In this document: one piece after another, positions 7,837 through 15,972 of the stretch
Numbering within the stretch: position 1 is the first letter of the stretch
Layout: every line of letters begins with the position of its first letter
Source of the DNA: TMED14 sp963925545
GTDB lineage: Bacteria; Bacteroidota; Bacteroidia; Flavobacteriales; Schleiferiaceae
Direction of reading: 5' to 3'
NCBI GenBank assembly: GCA_963925545.1
Contig: CAWUSA010000016.1
Coordinates: 1-45,881, forward strand
Length of the DNA stretch: 45,881 nucleotides
Program-made: the position numbers and the translations under genes
The notes under the pieces: model-generated
Told to the model about the DNA's origin: nothing
The model's database searches: none
The model's input: the letters and a program-made list of their open reading frames with translations, nothing else

Positions 7837-8657
7837 CAAGGAAATGTGGGGAATTGGTTGAAGTCTGGGTCGCGCTTCTCCAAAAAGGCTTGCTTGCCTT
7901 CTTGTGCTTCTTCCATCAGGTAATACATCAAGGTGGCATCGCCAGCAAACTCCATCAATCCGCGCTGCCCATCCAGTTCTGCATTCAAGCCGCGCTTGAT
8001 CATGCGAATAGCCATGGGTGAACGCTTGCAAATGGTTTCAGCCCATTGCATCGTCGTGTTTTCCAAGTCTGCCAATGGCACAACCTTATTCACCATACCC
8101 ATGTCTTCTGCCTCTTTTGCACTGTACTGTTCGCAGAGAAACCAAATTTCCCTGGCTTTTTTCTGTCCCACATGACGGGCCAGGTAATTGCTGCCAAAGC
8201 CCGCATCAAAGGAGCCCACTTTAGGACCTGTCTGACCAAATATGGCATTGTCTGAGGCAACGGTCAAATCACAAATTACATGCAACACATGCCCGCCACC
8301 AATGGCGTAGCCGTTGACCATAGCAATCACTGGCTTAGGTATTTCTCTGATTTTTTTGTGCAGATCCAACACATTCAGACGGGGTACCCCGTCTTCACCG
8401 ACATAGCCACCAACACCTTTGACGTTCTGGTCGCCACCACTGCAAAAAGCCTTGTCACCAACACCTGTTAGTATGATAACCCGGATGTCACCACGTTCGC
8501 GGCAAATATCCATGGCATCCATCATGTCTACATTGGTTTCAGGCCTGAAGGCATTGTACACTTCTGGTCGATTGATGGTGATTTTCGCGACGCCATTGCA
8601 CATATCAAAAAGGATGTCGCCGTAGGTCTTGATGGGGGTCCACTGTCTGTTGCTCAT
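7836..8657 (-). CDS. menB: 1,4-Dihydroxy-2-naphthoyl-CoA synthase
   Basis: A 273-residue crotonase-fold enzyme that closes the second ring of o-succinylbenzoyl-CoA by Dieckmann condensation. Recognisable MenB segments are FCSGGDQ (oxyanion/CoA), NGYAIGGGH and GQTGPKVGSFDAGFGS, with the conserved basic and tyrosine residues near the C-terminus (LMYYLMEEAQEGKQAFLEKRDPDF). A GTG in frame lies two codons upstream (8663); the ATG at 8657 matches the usual MenB N-terminus (SNRQWTPIKTY). It follows menD by 15 bases and couples to menA by a one-base stop/start overlap. Confidence 0.96.
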   Translation of the reverse strand: MSNRQWTPIKTYGDILFDMCNGVAKITINRPEVYNAFRPETNVDMMDAMDICRERGDIRVIILTGVGDKAFCSGGDQNVKGVGGYVGEDGVPRLNVLDLHKKIREIPKPVIAMVNGYAIGGGHVLHVICDLTVASDNAIFGQTGPKVGSFDAGFGSNYLARHVGQKKAREIWFLCEQYSAKEAEDMGMVNKVVPLADLENTTMQWAETICKRSPMAIRMIKRGLNAELDGQRGLMEFAGDATLMYYLMEEAQEGKQAFLEKRDPDFNQFPTFP

Positions 8658-8672
8658 GGACACAAAATTACA

Positions 8673-10286
8673 TCATGCGTCCTGCCGACGCTTCCATGAT
8701 CGTTCGCTGGCCATTGGATCCGTGAACACTTCCACAATGGCAGCATTGGGGCTTTGCATCATTCCGGCCATAGCGGATTCAAATGACTTCATGTCGTGGG
8801 CAGACATGTATGGCACCTTGAGGTAGTTTGCAGCATCCTCAAAGCTTCTCTCATGCTGGAAAAGGAAATGACTCTCATGGTTGGGTGCGGACTTAGGTCC
8901 GTCGATTACTTGAAAAATCTGACCGCCACCATTGTTGATAATCAACACGTGCAGGTTGACGGGAATATTAGACTGCAGCATGGCATTCAAATCATACTGT
9001 GCAGACAGTTCGCCTGTGATTAACAAGGTCGGTTTGGAACTCATCCACGCAGAGCCCAGAGCCGTTGACGTGCTGCCATCGATACCACTGGCACCTCGGT
9101 TGCCATAATGTGTCACTTTCTGCGCCCATCCGCCCTTTGCAAAAGCATGTGCCCCCTGCCTGACAGACATGGAGTTACCCCAGTGAATATCCCATCCATC
9201 CAAGGGTAATGATGCCAAGTACATGTGCACCGAAAGGTCTGTCAACTGCCTGTCTGAAGGCCTATTCACTTCAAGCTTCATGGTTGGCAGCTGCCAGCCA
9301 GCCGTTGACAGTTGTGAGTCCAACAGGCATGCCAGGGCATCCTCTGCGCCACAGGCCCATGTCGCAAAAGGCCCATCAAACAGGTTAGGGAATGGGGCAG
9401 CGTCAGCAACGGACAAATGGGGCAACCCAGCCAGCATGGCCTTTGCTTGCTTCGCCATCCATGAACCCCCGACACTCACAATGGCATCCGGTTTGAATAA
9501 CGATGCATCCTTTTGCAAAATAGCATCCTCCAAAGACAAAGCCATGCCAACTGGCAGATTACTTAGGTGCTCAGCAACAACAAGCCAACCTTGTTGGCGA
9601 AGTTTAGCAACTTGTCGGATGAAGGCTCTCGATGCCAGCATCTGTCCAACAATCAGCAGGGGACGTTTTGCATCAACCAAAAACGTTGGCAAGGCCAAAT
9701 GCTCATCATAAACTGGCTTCAAATCTAACCGGAAGGATGCGGGAAAACCCATTGGCAATCGTGGTTTACCATAAAGTGGCTCGTCCAATGGGATATTGAT
9801 GTGGACAGGGCCATAGGTCAATGATTTCAAGGCCTTTCTTAAGGCTGAAGCATTCTGGCGAATCAACTCCACATCGCCATGATCAACCTGAAGGTTGGCT
9901 TCTGCTCTCACGTGCTGCCGGAAAAGACCCACCTGCCTGATGCTCTGCCCATGGCCATTGTCAATCATGCCAGCGGGTCGATCTGCTGTGATTAACAACA
10001 GGGGGATTCGCTGGTAAAAGGCCTCCGCAACCGCAGGGCCAAAATTCATAGCCGCTGTGCCACTGGTGCAAACCACTGCGCAAGGCTTGCCACTTTGCAG
10101 AGCAGCACCTAAAGCTACATGGGCAGCACTGCGCTCATCGAGCATGACGCGGTGAGGCGTCTCCAATTCAGACAAGGCAAGCACCACAGGGGCATTGCGC
10201 GAACCGGGTGAACTGACCCATGCCGCCAATTCAATGTGATCAAGTGCTTGTGCCAATAGGGCTGCAGTGGATTGGAATGCTGACAT
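8673..10286 (-). CDS. menD: SEPHCHC synthase
   Basis: 2-Succinyl-5-enolpyruvyl-6-hydroxy-3-cyclohexene-1-carboxylate synthase, a TPP enzyme that joins isochorismate and 2-oxoglutarate. It has 537 residues, normal for the family. The N-terminal pyrimidine domain has SPGSRNAP and the HVALGAALQSGKP region with CTSGTA. The central domain has PLLIVGQM. The C-terminal pyrophosphate domain has GNRGASGIDGSTSTALG, TGELSAQYDLNAM and INNGGGQIF. The start codon follows the menF TAG stop with no gap. This is the first committed step of the classical o-succinylbenzoate route. Confidence 0.96.
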   Translation of the reverse strand: MSAFQSTAALLAQALDHIELAAWVSSPGSRNAPVVLALSELETPHRVMLDERSAAHVALGAALQSGKPCAVVCTSGTAAMNFGPAVAEAFYQRIPLLLITADRPAGMIDNGHGQSIRQVGLFRQHVRAEANLQVDHGDVELIRQNASALRKALKSLTYGPVHINIPLDEPLYGKPRLPMGFPASFRLDLKPVYDEHLALPTFLVDAKRPLLIVGQMLASRAFIRQVAKLRQQGWLVVAEHLSNLPVGMALSLEDAILQKDASLFKPDAIVSVGGSWMAKQAKAMLAGLPHLSVADAAPFPNLFDGPFATWACGAEDALACLLDSQLSTAGWQLPTMKLEVNRPSDRQLTDLSVHMYLASLPLDGWDIHWGNSMSVRQGAHAFAKGGWAQKVTHYGNRGASGIDGSTSTALGSAWMSSKPTLLITGELSAQYDLNAMLQSNIPVNLHVLIINNGGGQIFQVIDGPKSAPNHESHFLFQHERSFEDAANYLKVPYMSAHDMKSFESAMAGMMQSPNAAIVEVFTDPMASERSWKRRQDA

Positions 10287-11264
10287 CTAATGCAAGATCA
10301 CCTGTTCAAGGGTTTGCAACTTAGCTGCTGTCTCCAACCATTCAGCGCGAGGCTCCGACCGAGAAGTGATGCCACCACCGGCATAACATTGCATGCCATC
10401 TGAACCAATTTCCATGCAGCGAAGATTGACAAAAAAAGCATACCTATGGTCATCCTTCCAGCCAAAGTACCCTGAATACCAACTGCGGTCATAACCCTCA
10501 TGCTCCTTCAAAAATGCCAACGCTTGTGCCCGCGGAAGGCCACCAATAGCAGGTGTTGGGTGCAAGGCGCTAGCCAACTGCGGTGCCTTTATATGGTCAA
10601 AAGCTGCTTCAATCCATGAACAAAGATGCTCTACGGGGCCTGCTTTGACAGAGACAGGGCCATCAACCACAATGCGTTCACAACCCATCACTTGCAGCAT
10701 GTTCACAATATCCTTGGTGACCAAGTGCTGTTCTTCCCTTTCCTTGATGCCCCATGCCCCAGGAGTCCCAGCAGGTCGCGTGCCCGCCAAACTCATGGTC
10801 TGGAGCTGGTTTCCTTGGTTATCAAGCAAGCATTCTGGTGTGGCACCCATCCATAAAGCTTCACCTTCTCGGTAAATCATGAACAAGGTGGCGTTTGGGT
10901 AATGGGATTGGAGGCCCTTGAACCAGTCTATTGGCTTCATGTCAATAGACTCATAGGCCTTGGTTCGTGAAAGCACCACCTTCTCTAGAGCGCCTTCACG
11001 GCAAGCCTCAATAGCCATAGACACCAATGCTTCATAGCTGGCTTGATCATGGGAATCCTTTGCATGAATAGCTGGCAGGCTGGCCGTTTGCAAGACCTGT
11101 TCAGCCAATTGCATGGCTTCATCGTCATAGGCCACCGATTCAATGCCATACCACTCGCGTTGACCGGCAAAAGAAGTCAACACAAAGTCATGACTAGAAT
11201 TGGGGCGTAAGGTCAACAACTTAACCGGCTGATCCACTTCTCGAATGAGGGCAAAGTGGGTCAT
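10287..11264 (-). CDS. menF: Isochorismate synthase
   Basis: A 325-residue chorismate-utilizing enzyme that converts chorismate to isochorismate. The binding core shows KVVLSRTK, ATPECLL, MSLAGTRPAG, ALHPTPAIGGLPR and YSGYFGW, the last with CYAGGGITSRSEP. It is shorter than E. coli MenF or EntC (390-430) because the N-terminal part is reduced, as is usual in Bacteroidota. Position in the men operon separates it from anthranilate or aminodeoxychorismate synthases. It overlaps the upstream thioesterase gene by four bases (ATGA). Confidence 0.93.
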   Translation of the reverse strand: MTHFALIREVDQPVKLLTLRPNSSHDFVLTSFAGQREWYGIESVAYDDEAMQLAEQVLQTASLPAIHAKDSHDQASYEALVSMAIEACREGALEKVVLSRTKAYESIDMKPIDWFKGLQSHYPNATLFMIYREGEALWMGATPECLLDNQGNQLQTMSLAGTRPAGTPGAWGIKEREEQHLVTKDIVNMLQVMGCERIVVDGPVSVKAGPVEHLCSWIEAAFDHIKAPQLASALHPTPAIGGLPRAQALAFLKEHEGYDRSWYSGYFGWKDDHRYAFFVNLRCMEIGSDGMQCYAGGGITSRSEPRAEWLETAAKLQTLEQVILH

Positions 11265-11689
11265 GCAGAAGGTCGTTGGATGGTGGCGTTGGTCATGGTA
11301 ACAAAAGAAACCAATTCTCCGCCTGCAAGGGTGACTCGAATTTCCACCACATGGGTTCGTCGACCCTTGTGCAACATTTTTGCCGTCGCAATCACCCTGT
11401 CACCCAGGTGGGCAGACTTGATGTGATTGGCTTGAATGGATAAACCAACTGCTGCATAGCCCACAGGGTCCTTCATGAACACATGGGATGCCGCAGAGCC
11501 TAAGGTTTCCGCCAGGGCCAATGTGGCACCCCCATGCAACAACCCCATGGGCTGCAGATGGCCTTGTGTCACGGTCATCTCACCTTGAAGCCAATTTTCT
11601 CCAGCATCCGTGTAGATGATGCCAAGGGTTTCCATCAAGGTGTCTGGACACCGGGCATTGCAGGCAGCAACAATTTCTTCTGTATTCAT
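11261..11689 (-). CDS. menI: Hotdog-fold thioesterase, probable DHNA-CoA thioesterase
   Basis: A 142-residue PaaI/YdiI-type hotdog thioesterase. The HGGATLALAETLGS segment carries the conserved His-Gly-Gly and the Glu general base. The back half (VGLSIQANHIKSAHLGDRVIATA) is typical of the family. It is the first gene of the men operon, which supports hydrolysis of 1,4-dihydroxy-2-naphthoyl-CoA to the free acid used by MenA. The same fold also acts on aromatic-CoA esters, so the MenI name rests partly on context. The mRNA start predicted from the TATCTTTG box is only about two bases from the ATG. Confidence 0.82.
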   Translation of the reverse strand: MNTEEIVAACNARCPDTLMETLGIIYTDAGENWLQGEMTVTQGHLQPMGLLHGGATLALAETLGSAASHVFMKDPVGYAAVGLSIQANHIKSAHLGDRVIATAKMLHKGRRTHVVEIRVTLAGGELVSFVTMTNATIQRPSA

Positions 11690-11694
11690 GCCAG

Positions 11695-11702
11695 CAAAGA
11701 TA
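11695..11702 (-). promoter_or_regulatory. -7 box (TATCTTTG) of the menaquinone operon
   Basis: On the minus strand an exact TAnnTTTG match ends five bases before the ATG of the first men gene. The opposing thrS -7 box (11709-11716) is only six bases away, so the two promoters share the 56-bp divergent region and may compete. Confidence 0.65.
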
Positions 11703-11708
11703 TTAACC

Positions 11709-11716
11709 TAACTTTG
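11709..11716 (+). promoter_or_regulatory. -7 box (TAACTTTG) of the thrS operon
   Basis: An exact TAnnTTTG match 29 bases before the thrS ATG. It predicts a leader of about 26 nt. No T-box or other long leader fits in this space. Confidence 0.65.
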
Positions 11717-11745
11717 TCCACCGAACTTCTTTTGTACCGAAGCAC

Positions 11746-13677
11746 ATGCTCAACATCACTATGCCCGACGGAGCTGTCCGTCAAACAGAGAAAGGATCCT
11801 CAGCCCATGACGTGGCTTTGTCCATCTCTTCTGGACTTGCAAGACAAATTTTAACTGCCACATGGAATGGTGAATCCGTTGAGATTCACGATCCCCTTCC
11901 TGGCGATGGCAACCTGATTTTTTACACCTGGGATAGCGATGAAGGCAAGCAAGCCTTCTGGCACTCCGGTGCGCATTTGCTTGCGCAGACCGTCCTTCAC
12001 TTCTACCCCAACGCTCTGTTGACCATCGGTCCATCCATAGAAAATGGCTTTTACTACGATGTGGATTTCCAAGGAGAACCCTTTGGTGAGGGCAACTTTT
12101 TAGCATTGGAGAAGCAGATGCTAGAATTTGCTCGAGAAAAAGCTGCATTCACCAAGCGTTCAGTTTCCAAAGCTGATGCATTGGCAACCTACGCTGACAA
12201 CCCCTTCAAAACAGAATTAATTGAAAACCTTGAAGATGGCAGCATCACATTTTGTGACCACAGCCAATTCACGGACCTCTGCCGCGGGGGGCATATCCCT
12301 AACACGGGCTTGATCAAAGCCATCAAAATACTCAAAGTGGCCGGCGCCTACTGGCGTGGCGACGAAAAACGACCCCAACTCACACGGATCTATGGCATCG
12401 CATTCCCCAAAGCTAAGTTGCTGACTGAGCACTTGGAATTGCTAGAAAAAGCCAAGGAAAGAGACCATAGAAAATTGGGCAAAGAACTCGAGCTCTTCAC
12501 CTTCTCAAAAAAGGTTGGCATGGGGCTTCCTTTGTGGTTGCCAAAGGGGGCTGAATTGAGGGAGAGATTGGAGCAATTTCTAAAAAAAGCTCAAAAAAAA
12601 GCAGGCTATCAACCTGTCATTACACCGCACATTGGCAACAAGGAACTCTACGTTTGTTCCGGGCATTACGAAAAATATGGGGCAGACAGTTTTCAACCCA
12701 TTCTCACCCCTCAGGAAGGAGAGGAATACCTCTTGAAGCCCATGAACTGTCCGCATCACTGCGAGATCTACAAATCCAAGCCTCGCTCCTACCGGGACCT
12801 GCCTGTGCGTTATGCTGAATTTGGCACGGTGTACCGCTATGAGCAAAGTGGTGAACTGCACGGCTTGACCCGTGTCAGATCCTTCACCCAAGATGATGCA
12901 CACCTGTTCTGCATGCCTGATCAACTATTGGAAGAGTTCAATAAAGTTATTGACCTTGTTCTCTACATCTTCAAGGTGCTTGACTTCCAGGATTACACAG
13001 CGCAAATAAGCCTTAGGGATCCTGAAAAACCAGAAAAATACCTTGGCGACCTAGCCAATTGGGACAAGGCTGAGGCAGCCATCATTGAGGCCTCTGAAAG
13101 CAAAGGCTTGAAAACGGTAACTGAAGTCGGTGAAGCTGCCTTTTATGGCCCTAAATTGGACTTCATGGTCCGCGATGCTTTGGGCAGAAAATGGCAGCTT
13201 GGCACCATCCAGGTAGACTACAATTTACCCGAACGTTTTGAGCTTGAATACAAGGGCGCGGACAATGAAATGCATCGACCTGTAATGATTCACCGTGCGC
13301 CATTTGGCTCGATGGAGCGTTTTATCGCCGTATTGATTGAGCATTGCGGCGGCAACTTCCCTTTATGGCTAACGCCTACACAGGTTAGCATCCTTCCAAT
13401 TTCAGAGAAATACAATGACTACGCGCAAGAGCTTGTCAATCTGCTAGAAAAGTCCGATATTCGCGCCCTCGTTGACGCAAGGAATGAAAAGGTCGGTCGG
13501 AAGATCCGCGATGCGGAAGTTCAGAAGATTCCTTTCATGCTGATCGTTGGTGAGAAAGAGGTATCAACCGGAGAGGTGGCAGTTCGCCGTCACGGCCTAG
13601 GAGACATCGGCACCATGAGTCATGACGCATTTGCGACGTTGGTTCAAGCTGAAGTTGACAAGGAACTCACTGTGTGA
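11746..13677 (+). CDS. thrS: Threonyl-tRNA synthetase
   Basis: A 643-residue class II synthetase, normal length. Domains in order: TGS (about 1-60), editing/second additional domain with the HxxxH motif in HSGAHLLAQ and the later DLCRGGHIPN cysteine/histidine (about 70-225), catalytic core (about 240-535) with the zinc-binding MNCPHHCEIY, class II motif 2 (YRYEQSGELHGLTRVRSFTQDDAH) and motif 3 (APFGSMERF), then the anticodon-binding domain. It charges tRNA-Thr and edits mis-acylated Ser. It heads the translation operon with infC, rpmI and rplT, as in many bacteria. Confidence 0.98.
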   Translation: MLNITMPDGAVRQTEKGSSAHDVALSISSGLARQILTATWNGESVEIHDPLPGDGNLIFYTWDSDEGKQAFWHSGAHLLAQTVLHFYPNALLTIGPSIENGFYYDVDFQGEPFGEGNFLALEKQMLEFAREKAAFTKRSVSKADALATYADNPFKTELIENLEDGSITFCDHSQFTDLCRGGHIPNTGLIKAIKILKVAGAYWRGDEKRPQLTRIYGIAFPKAKLLTEHLELLEKAKERDHRKLGKELELFTFSKKVGMGLPLWLPKGAELRERLEQFLKKAQKKAGYQPVITPHIGNKELYVCSGHYEKYGADSFQPILTPQEGEEYLLKPMNCPHHCEIYKSKPRSYRDLPVRYAEFGTVYRYEQSGELHGLTRVRSFTQDDAHLFCMPDQLLEEFNKVIDLVLYIFKVLDFQDYTAQISLRDPEKPEKYLGDLANWDKAEAAIIEASESKGLKTVTEVGEAAFYGPKLDFMVRDALGRKWQLGTIQVDYNLPERFELEYKGADNEMHRPVMIHRAPFGSMERFIAVLIEHCGGNFPLWLTPTQVSILPISEKYNDYAQELVNLLEKSDIRALVDARNEKVGRKIRDAEVQKIPFMLIVGEKEVSTGEVAVRRHGLGDIGTMSHDAFATLVQAEVDKELTV

Positions 13678-13719
13678 TATCGCAATGAAGACAAGAAATC
13701 CAATCAAAAACACAAGACC

Positions 13720-14295
13720 CTGAGAAAAAGAAAGAGCTCATCACGAGGAAAACGCCGAGGCGGCTATCGCCAAGGTCGACGTGAAAAAGAGTACCCCAAC
13801 AGAATCAATGACGAAATTCTCGCACCGAGCATTCGTTTGATTCAAGATGGTAAAGAACCCATTGTCATTGACACGAGTTCTGCCCTAGCTAGCGCTCAAG
13901 AGCAGAACCTGGATTTGGTACTCATCGCTGAAAAATCCGATCCCCCTGTTTGTAAAATCATTGACTACAAGAAGTTCTTGTACGACCAGAAGAAGAAACA
14001 GAAGGAAATCGCCTCCAAGGCACAAAAAGTTGTTATCAAAGAAGTCCGCTTTGGACCTCAAACTGATGACCATGATTATGCCTTTAAGCTCAAACATGCT
14101 AGAAAATTTCTTGAGGACGGAACCAAGCTCAAGGCTTTCGTTTTCTTCCGTGGACGATCCATCATCTTCAAAGAGCAGGGCGAGTTGCTTTTGCTTCGCC
14201 TCGCGCAAGATGTTGCTGACCTAGGGAAAGTTGAGGCCCTGCCTCACCTAGAAGGGAAACGGATGTTCTTGCTCATTGCACCTATTAAAAAATAG
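13720..14295 (+). CDS. infC: Translation initiation factor IF-3 (non-canonical start codon)
   Basis: IF-3 binds the 30S subunit, blocks premature 50S joining and checks the start codon and initiator tRNA. The N-domain (YPNRINDEI ... PPVCKIIDYKKFLY), linker (KKKQKE) and C-domain (VKEVRFGP, DYAFKLKHARKFLEDG, FRGRSI) are all complete. The conserved N-domain begins upstream of the first TTG (13837), yet no ATG, GTG or TTG exists in frame between the thrS stop and that TTG. I chose CTG at 13720, which gives 191 residues with the basic N-terminal extension (RKRK ... RGKRRGG) seen in Bacteroidota. ATC at 13804 would cut into the conserved RIN. In E. coli infC starts at AUU and is autoregulated by IF-3. 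Confidence 0.88.
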   Translation: MRKRKSSSRGKRRGGYRQGRREKEYPNRINDEILAPSIRLIQDGKEPIVIDTSSALASAQEQNLDLVLIAEKSDPPVCKIIDYKKFLYDQKKKQKEIASKAQKVVIKEVRFGPQTDDHDYAFKLKHARKFLEDGTKLKAFVFFRGRSIIFKEQGELLLLRLAQDVADLGKVEALPHLEGKRMFLLIAPIKK

Positions 14296-14320
14296 CCACA
14301 AAAACCAAAACCTGAGAGCT

Positions 14321-14515
14321 ATGCCTAAAATGAAAACCAAGTCCTCTGCCAAGAAGCGTTTCAAGCTGACGGGTTCAGGTAAAATCAAGCGAAAGCACGC
14401 GTTCAAGAGTCACATCTTGACCAAGAAATCGAAAGATCGTAAGCGTGCTTTGACACAATCCACATTGGTCCACAAGGCTGATGTGAAAAACATCAAGGGT
14501 CAACTCGGCATCTGA
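14321..14515 (+). CDS. rpmI: 50S ribosomal protein L35
   Basis: A 64-residue, very basic protein with the L35 signature MPKMKTKSSAKKRFK followed by GSGKIKRKHAFKSHILTKKS. The frame is open upstream into infC, but the ATG at 14321 gives the invariant L35 N-terminus. It lies 25 bases after infC and belongs to the thrS-infC-rpmI-rplT operon. Confidence 0.97.
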   Translation: MPKMKTKSSAKKRFKLTGSGKIKRKHAFKSHILTKKSKDRKRALTQSTLVHKADVKNIKGQLGI

Positions 14516-14614
14516 GCTGAACCCCCATACCATCAATCATCCGGAATCAATAACCATGTGTAAACGCTTTTAAAGTGCTCTTTCAACAGCCGCGTTACCA
14601 AAATCTATTCAATT

Positions 14615-14962
14615 ATGCCACGTTCACAAAACAATGTTGCCAGTCGCGCCCGTAGAAAGCGCATCATGGGAATGGCCAAGGGTTACTTTGGCCGACGTAA
14701 AAATGTCTGGACGGTCGCCAAAAACGCCGTCGAAAAAGGCCTGCAATACCAGTATCGCGATCGCCGTAACAAAAAGCGCACCTTCCGTGCCCTTTGGATT
14801 ACGCGAATCAATGCTGGTGCTCGTCTTCATGGAATGTCCTACTCTGCCTTCATGGGCAAGTTGCACAAACATGACGTTCAACTCAACCGCAAGGTTCTCG
14901 CTGACCTCGCCATGAATCACCCAGAGGCTTTCAAAGCCGTGGTGAACAAGGTGAATAAGTAA
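14615..14962 (+). CDS. rplT: 50S ribosomal protein L20
   Basis: A 115-residue L20 that binds 23S rRNA early in large-subunit assembly. It starts MPRSQNNVASRARRKRI and contains AKGYFGRRKN and RALWITRINAGAR, all standard. In several bacteria L20 also represses its own operon by binding the mRNA ahead of rpmI or rplT. The 99-nt spacer between rpmI and rplT (14516-14614) is unusually long for this operon and could hold such a site, though I could not draw a convincing L20-type pseudoknot. A hairpin terminator follows. Confidence 0.98.
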   Translation: MPRSQNNVASRARRKRIMGMAKGYFGRRKNVWTVAKNAVEKGLQYQYRDRRNKKRTFRALWITRINAGARLHGMSYSAFMGKLHKHDVQLNRKVLADLAMNHPEAFKAVVNKVNK

Positions 14963-14982
14963 ATAATAACAGGTTTTTGTGG

Positions 14983-15013
14983 AAGACCCGTCAGCAATGG
15001 CGGGTCTTTTTTT
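14983..15013 (+). terminator. Intrinsic terminator of the thrS-infC-rpmI-rplT operon
   Basis: AAGACCCG (14983-14990) pairs with CGGGTCTT (15001-15008) around a 10-base loop, followed by a T run to 15013. The minus strand lacks a comparable U run after the stem, so it probably acts in one direction only. Confidence 0.88.
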
Positions 15014-15037
15014 GTGCCTTACATCAAGGCAATTCCC

Positions 15038-15958
15038 TCATGCCATGTCATACCAGGCATGCCCTGAGGCATCTTCCCAGACATTGAGGCTTTGCGAACC
15101 TTCAGGTTCGGTGCGGATGATTTTTGAACCCTTGGGGATCATGCCCGGGGTCACATGTTCAGGTCGCACATAGCACTGGCCATTGATAACAAAGGCTTTA
15201 GGGTTGTTACGCATGGTTTCTGGCGCCGTGGTAACGGGGAATGCATTGACGCGGCCAAAGGCATAAGCCATGGCCTCTGATTGTGGGTTTTCATATATAG
15301 CTTGAGGGCTTCCTGACTCAACGATGCTTCCGTCAATCATGACATCGATGCGGTCAGCCCATGCCATGGCATCCCTGACATCATGAACCACCATCACGAC
15401 GGTAGAGTTTGACCGTGGCTGCCATTCCCTTAACATGTCTTGTATCATCAACTTACTCATGGGATCCAAGTGACTGAAGGGCTCATCCAAGAGCAATGCA
15501 CCCGGTTGACCAATCATGGCCTGCGCAATGGCAAGGCGTTGCAACTCACCCCCTGACAGGGCTTTTGCTTTGTCGGTTAAGGCTGGTGCAAGATTCATGC
15601 GCTTCATCCATTGCTTCACCAAGCGATGCTCAGCTGCTTCTGATCGAATGCCCGAAAACTCCAACAGGTTATCTCTGACAGACTTGTAGGGCATTTGGCC
15701 AAAATCCTGTCTGACCATGCGGATGCGGGGATGCCCCGGAACCAATGGAATGCGCTTATGAGGCTTGCCTGCGTACCAAACCTTTCCCTCATCTGGCACC
15801 ATGCGGGCACCAAGCATGTTCAAGAAGGTGCTTTTACCAGAGCCCGATGGGCCTAAGAGGGCCACTACCTGGCCAGATGCTACCTCCCAATGGGGAATTG
15901 ATAGCAGGAATCGGTCAAAACCATGCAGGATTTCAGAAGCTCTTAGTCGAGTGGCCAT
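15038..15958 (-). CDS. ABC transporter ATP-binding protein, PotA/FbpC-like
   Basis: A 306-residue ABC ATPase. Walker A GPSGSGKST (about 35-43), Q-loop (VRQDFG), signature LSGGELQRLAIAQA, Walker B ALLLDEPFSHLD and switch His (VMVVHD) are intact. The C-terminal approximately 70 residues (CYVRPEHV ...) resemble the start of a TOBE-like regulatory domain of the polyamine/iron/molybdate importer group. No permease or binding-protein gene is adjacent. It sits 14 bases after lpdA, probably co-transcribed with ridA-lpdA. The substrate cannot be assigned. Confidence 0.8.
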   Translation of the reverse strand: MATRLRASEILHGFDRFLLSIPHWEVASGQVVALLGPSGSGKSTFLNMLGARMVPDEGKVWYAGKPHKRIPLVPGHPRIRMVRQDFGQMPYKSVRDNLLEFSGIRSEAAEHRLVKQWMKRMNLAPALTDKAKALSGGELQRLAIAQAMIGQPGALLLDEPFSHLDPMSKLMIQDMLREWQPRSNSTVVMVVHDVRDAMAWADRIDVMIDGSIVESGSPQAIYENPQSEAMAYAFGRVNAFPVTTAPETMRNNPKAFVINGQCYVRPEHVTPGMIPKGSKIIRTEPEGSQSLNVWEDASGHAWYDMA

Positions 15959-15972
15959 GGCAACAATTGAAT

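Noticed and set aside
7837..8031. 65-codon N-terminal extension of menA
   Set aside because: It lies wholly inside menB in another frame, is not hydrophobic and is absent from UbiA-family proteins; the ATG at 7836 couples to the menB stop.
13837..14295. infC starting at TTG 13837
   Set aside because: It would remove the conserved start of the IF-3 N-domain, including the RIN motif.
14516..14614. L20-binding leader or an extra small gene between rpmI and rplT
   Set aside because: No convincing pseudoknot, promoter box or coding frame could be drawn in the 99 bases.
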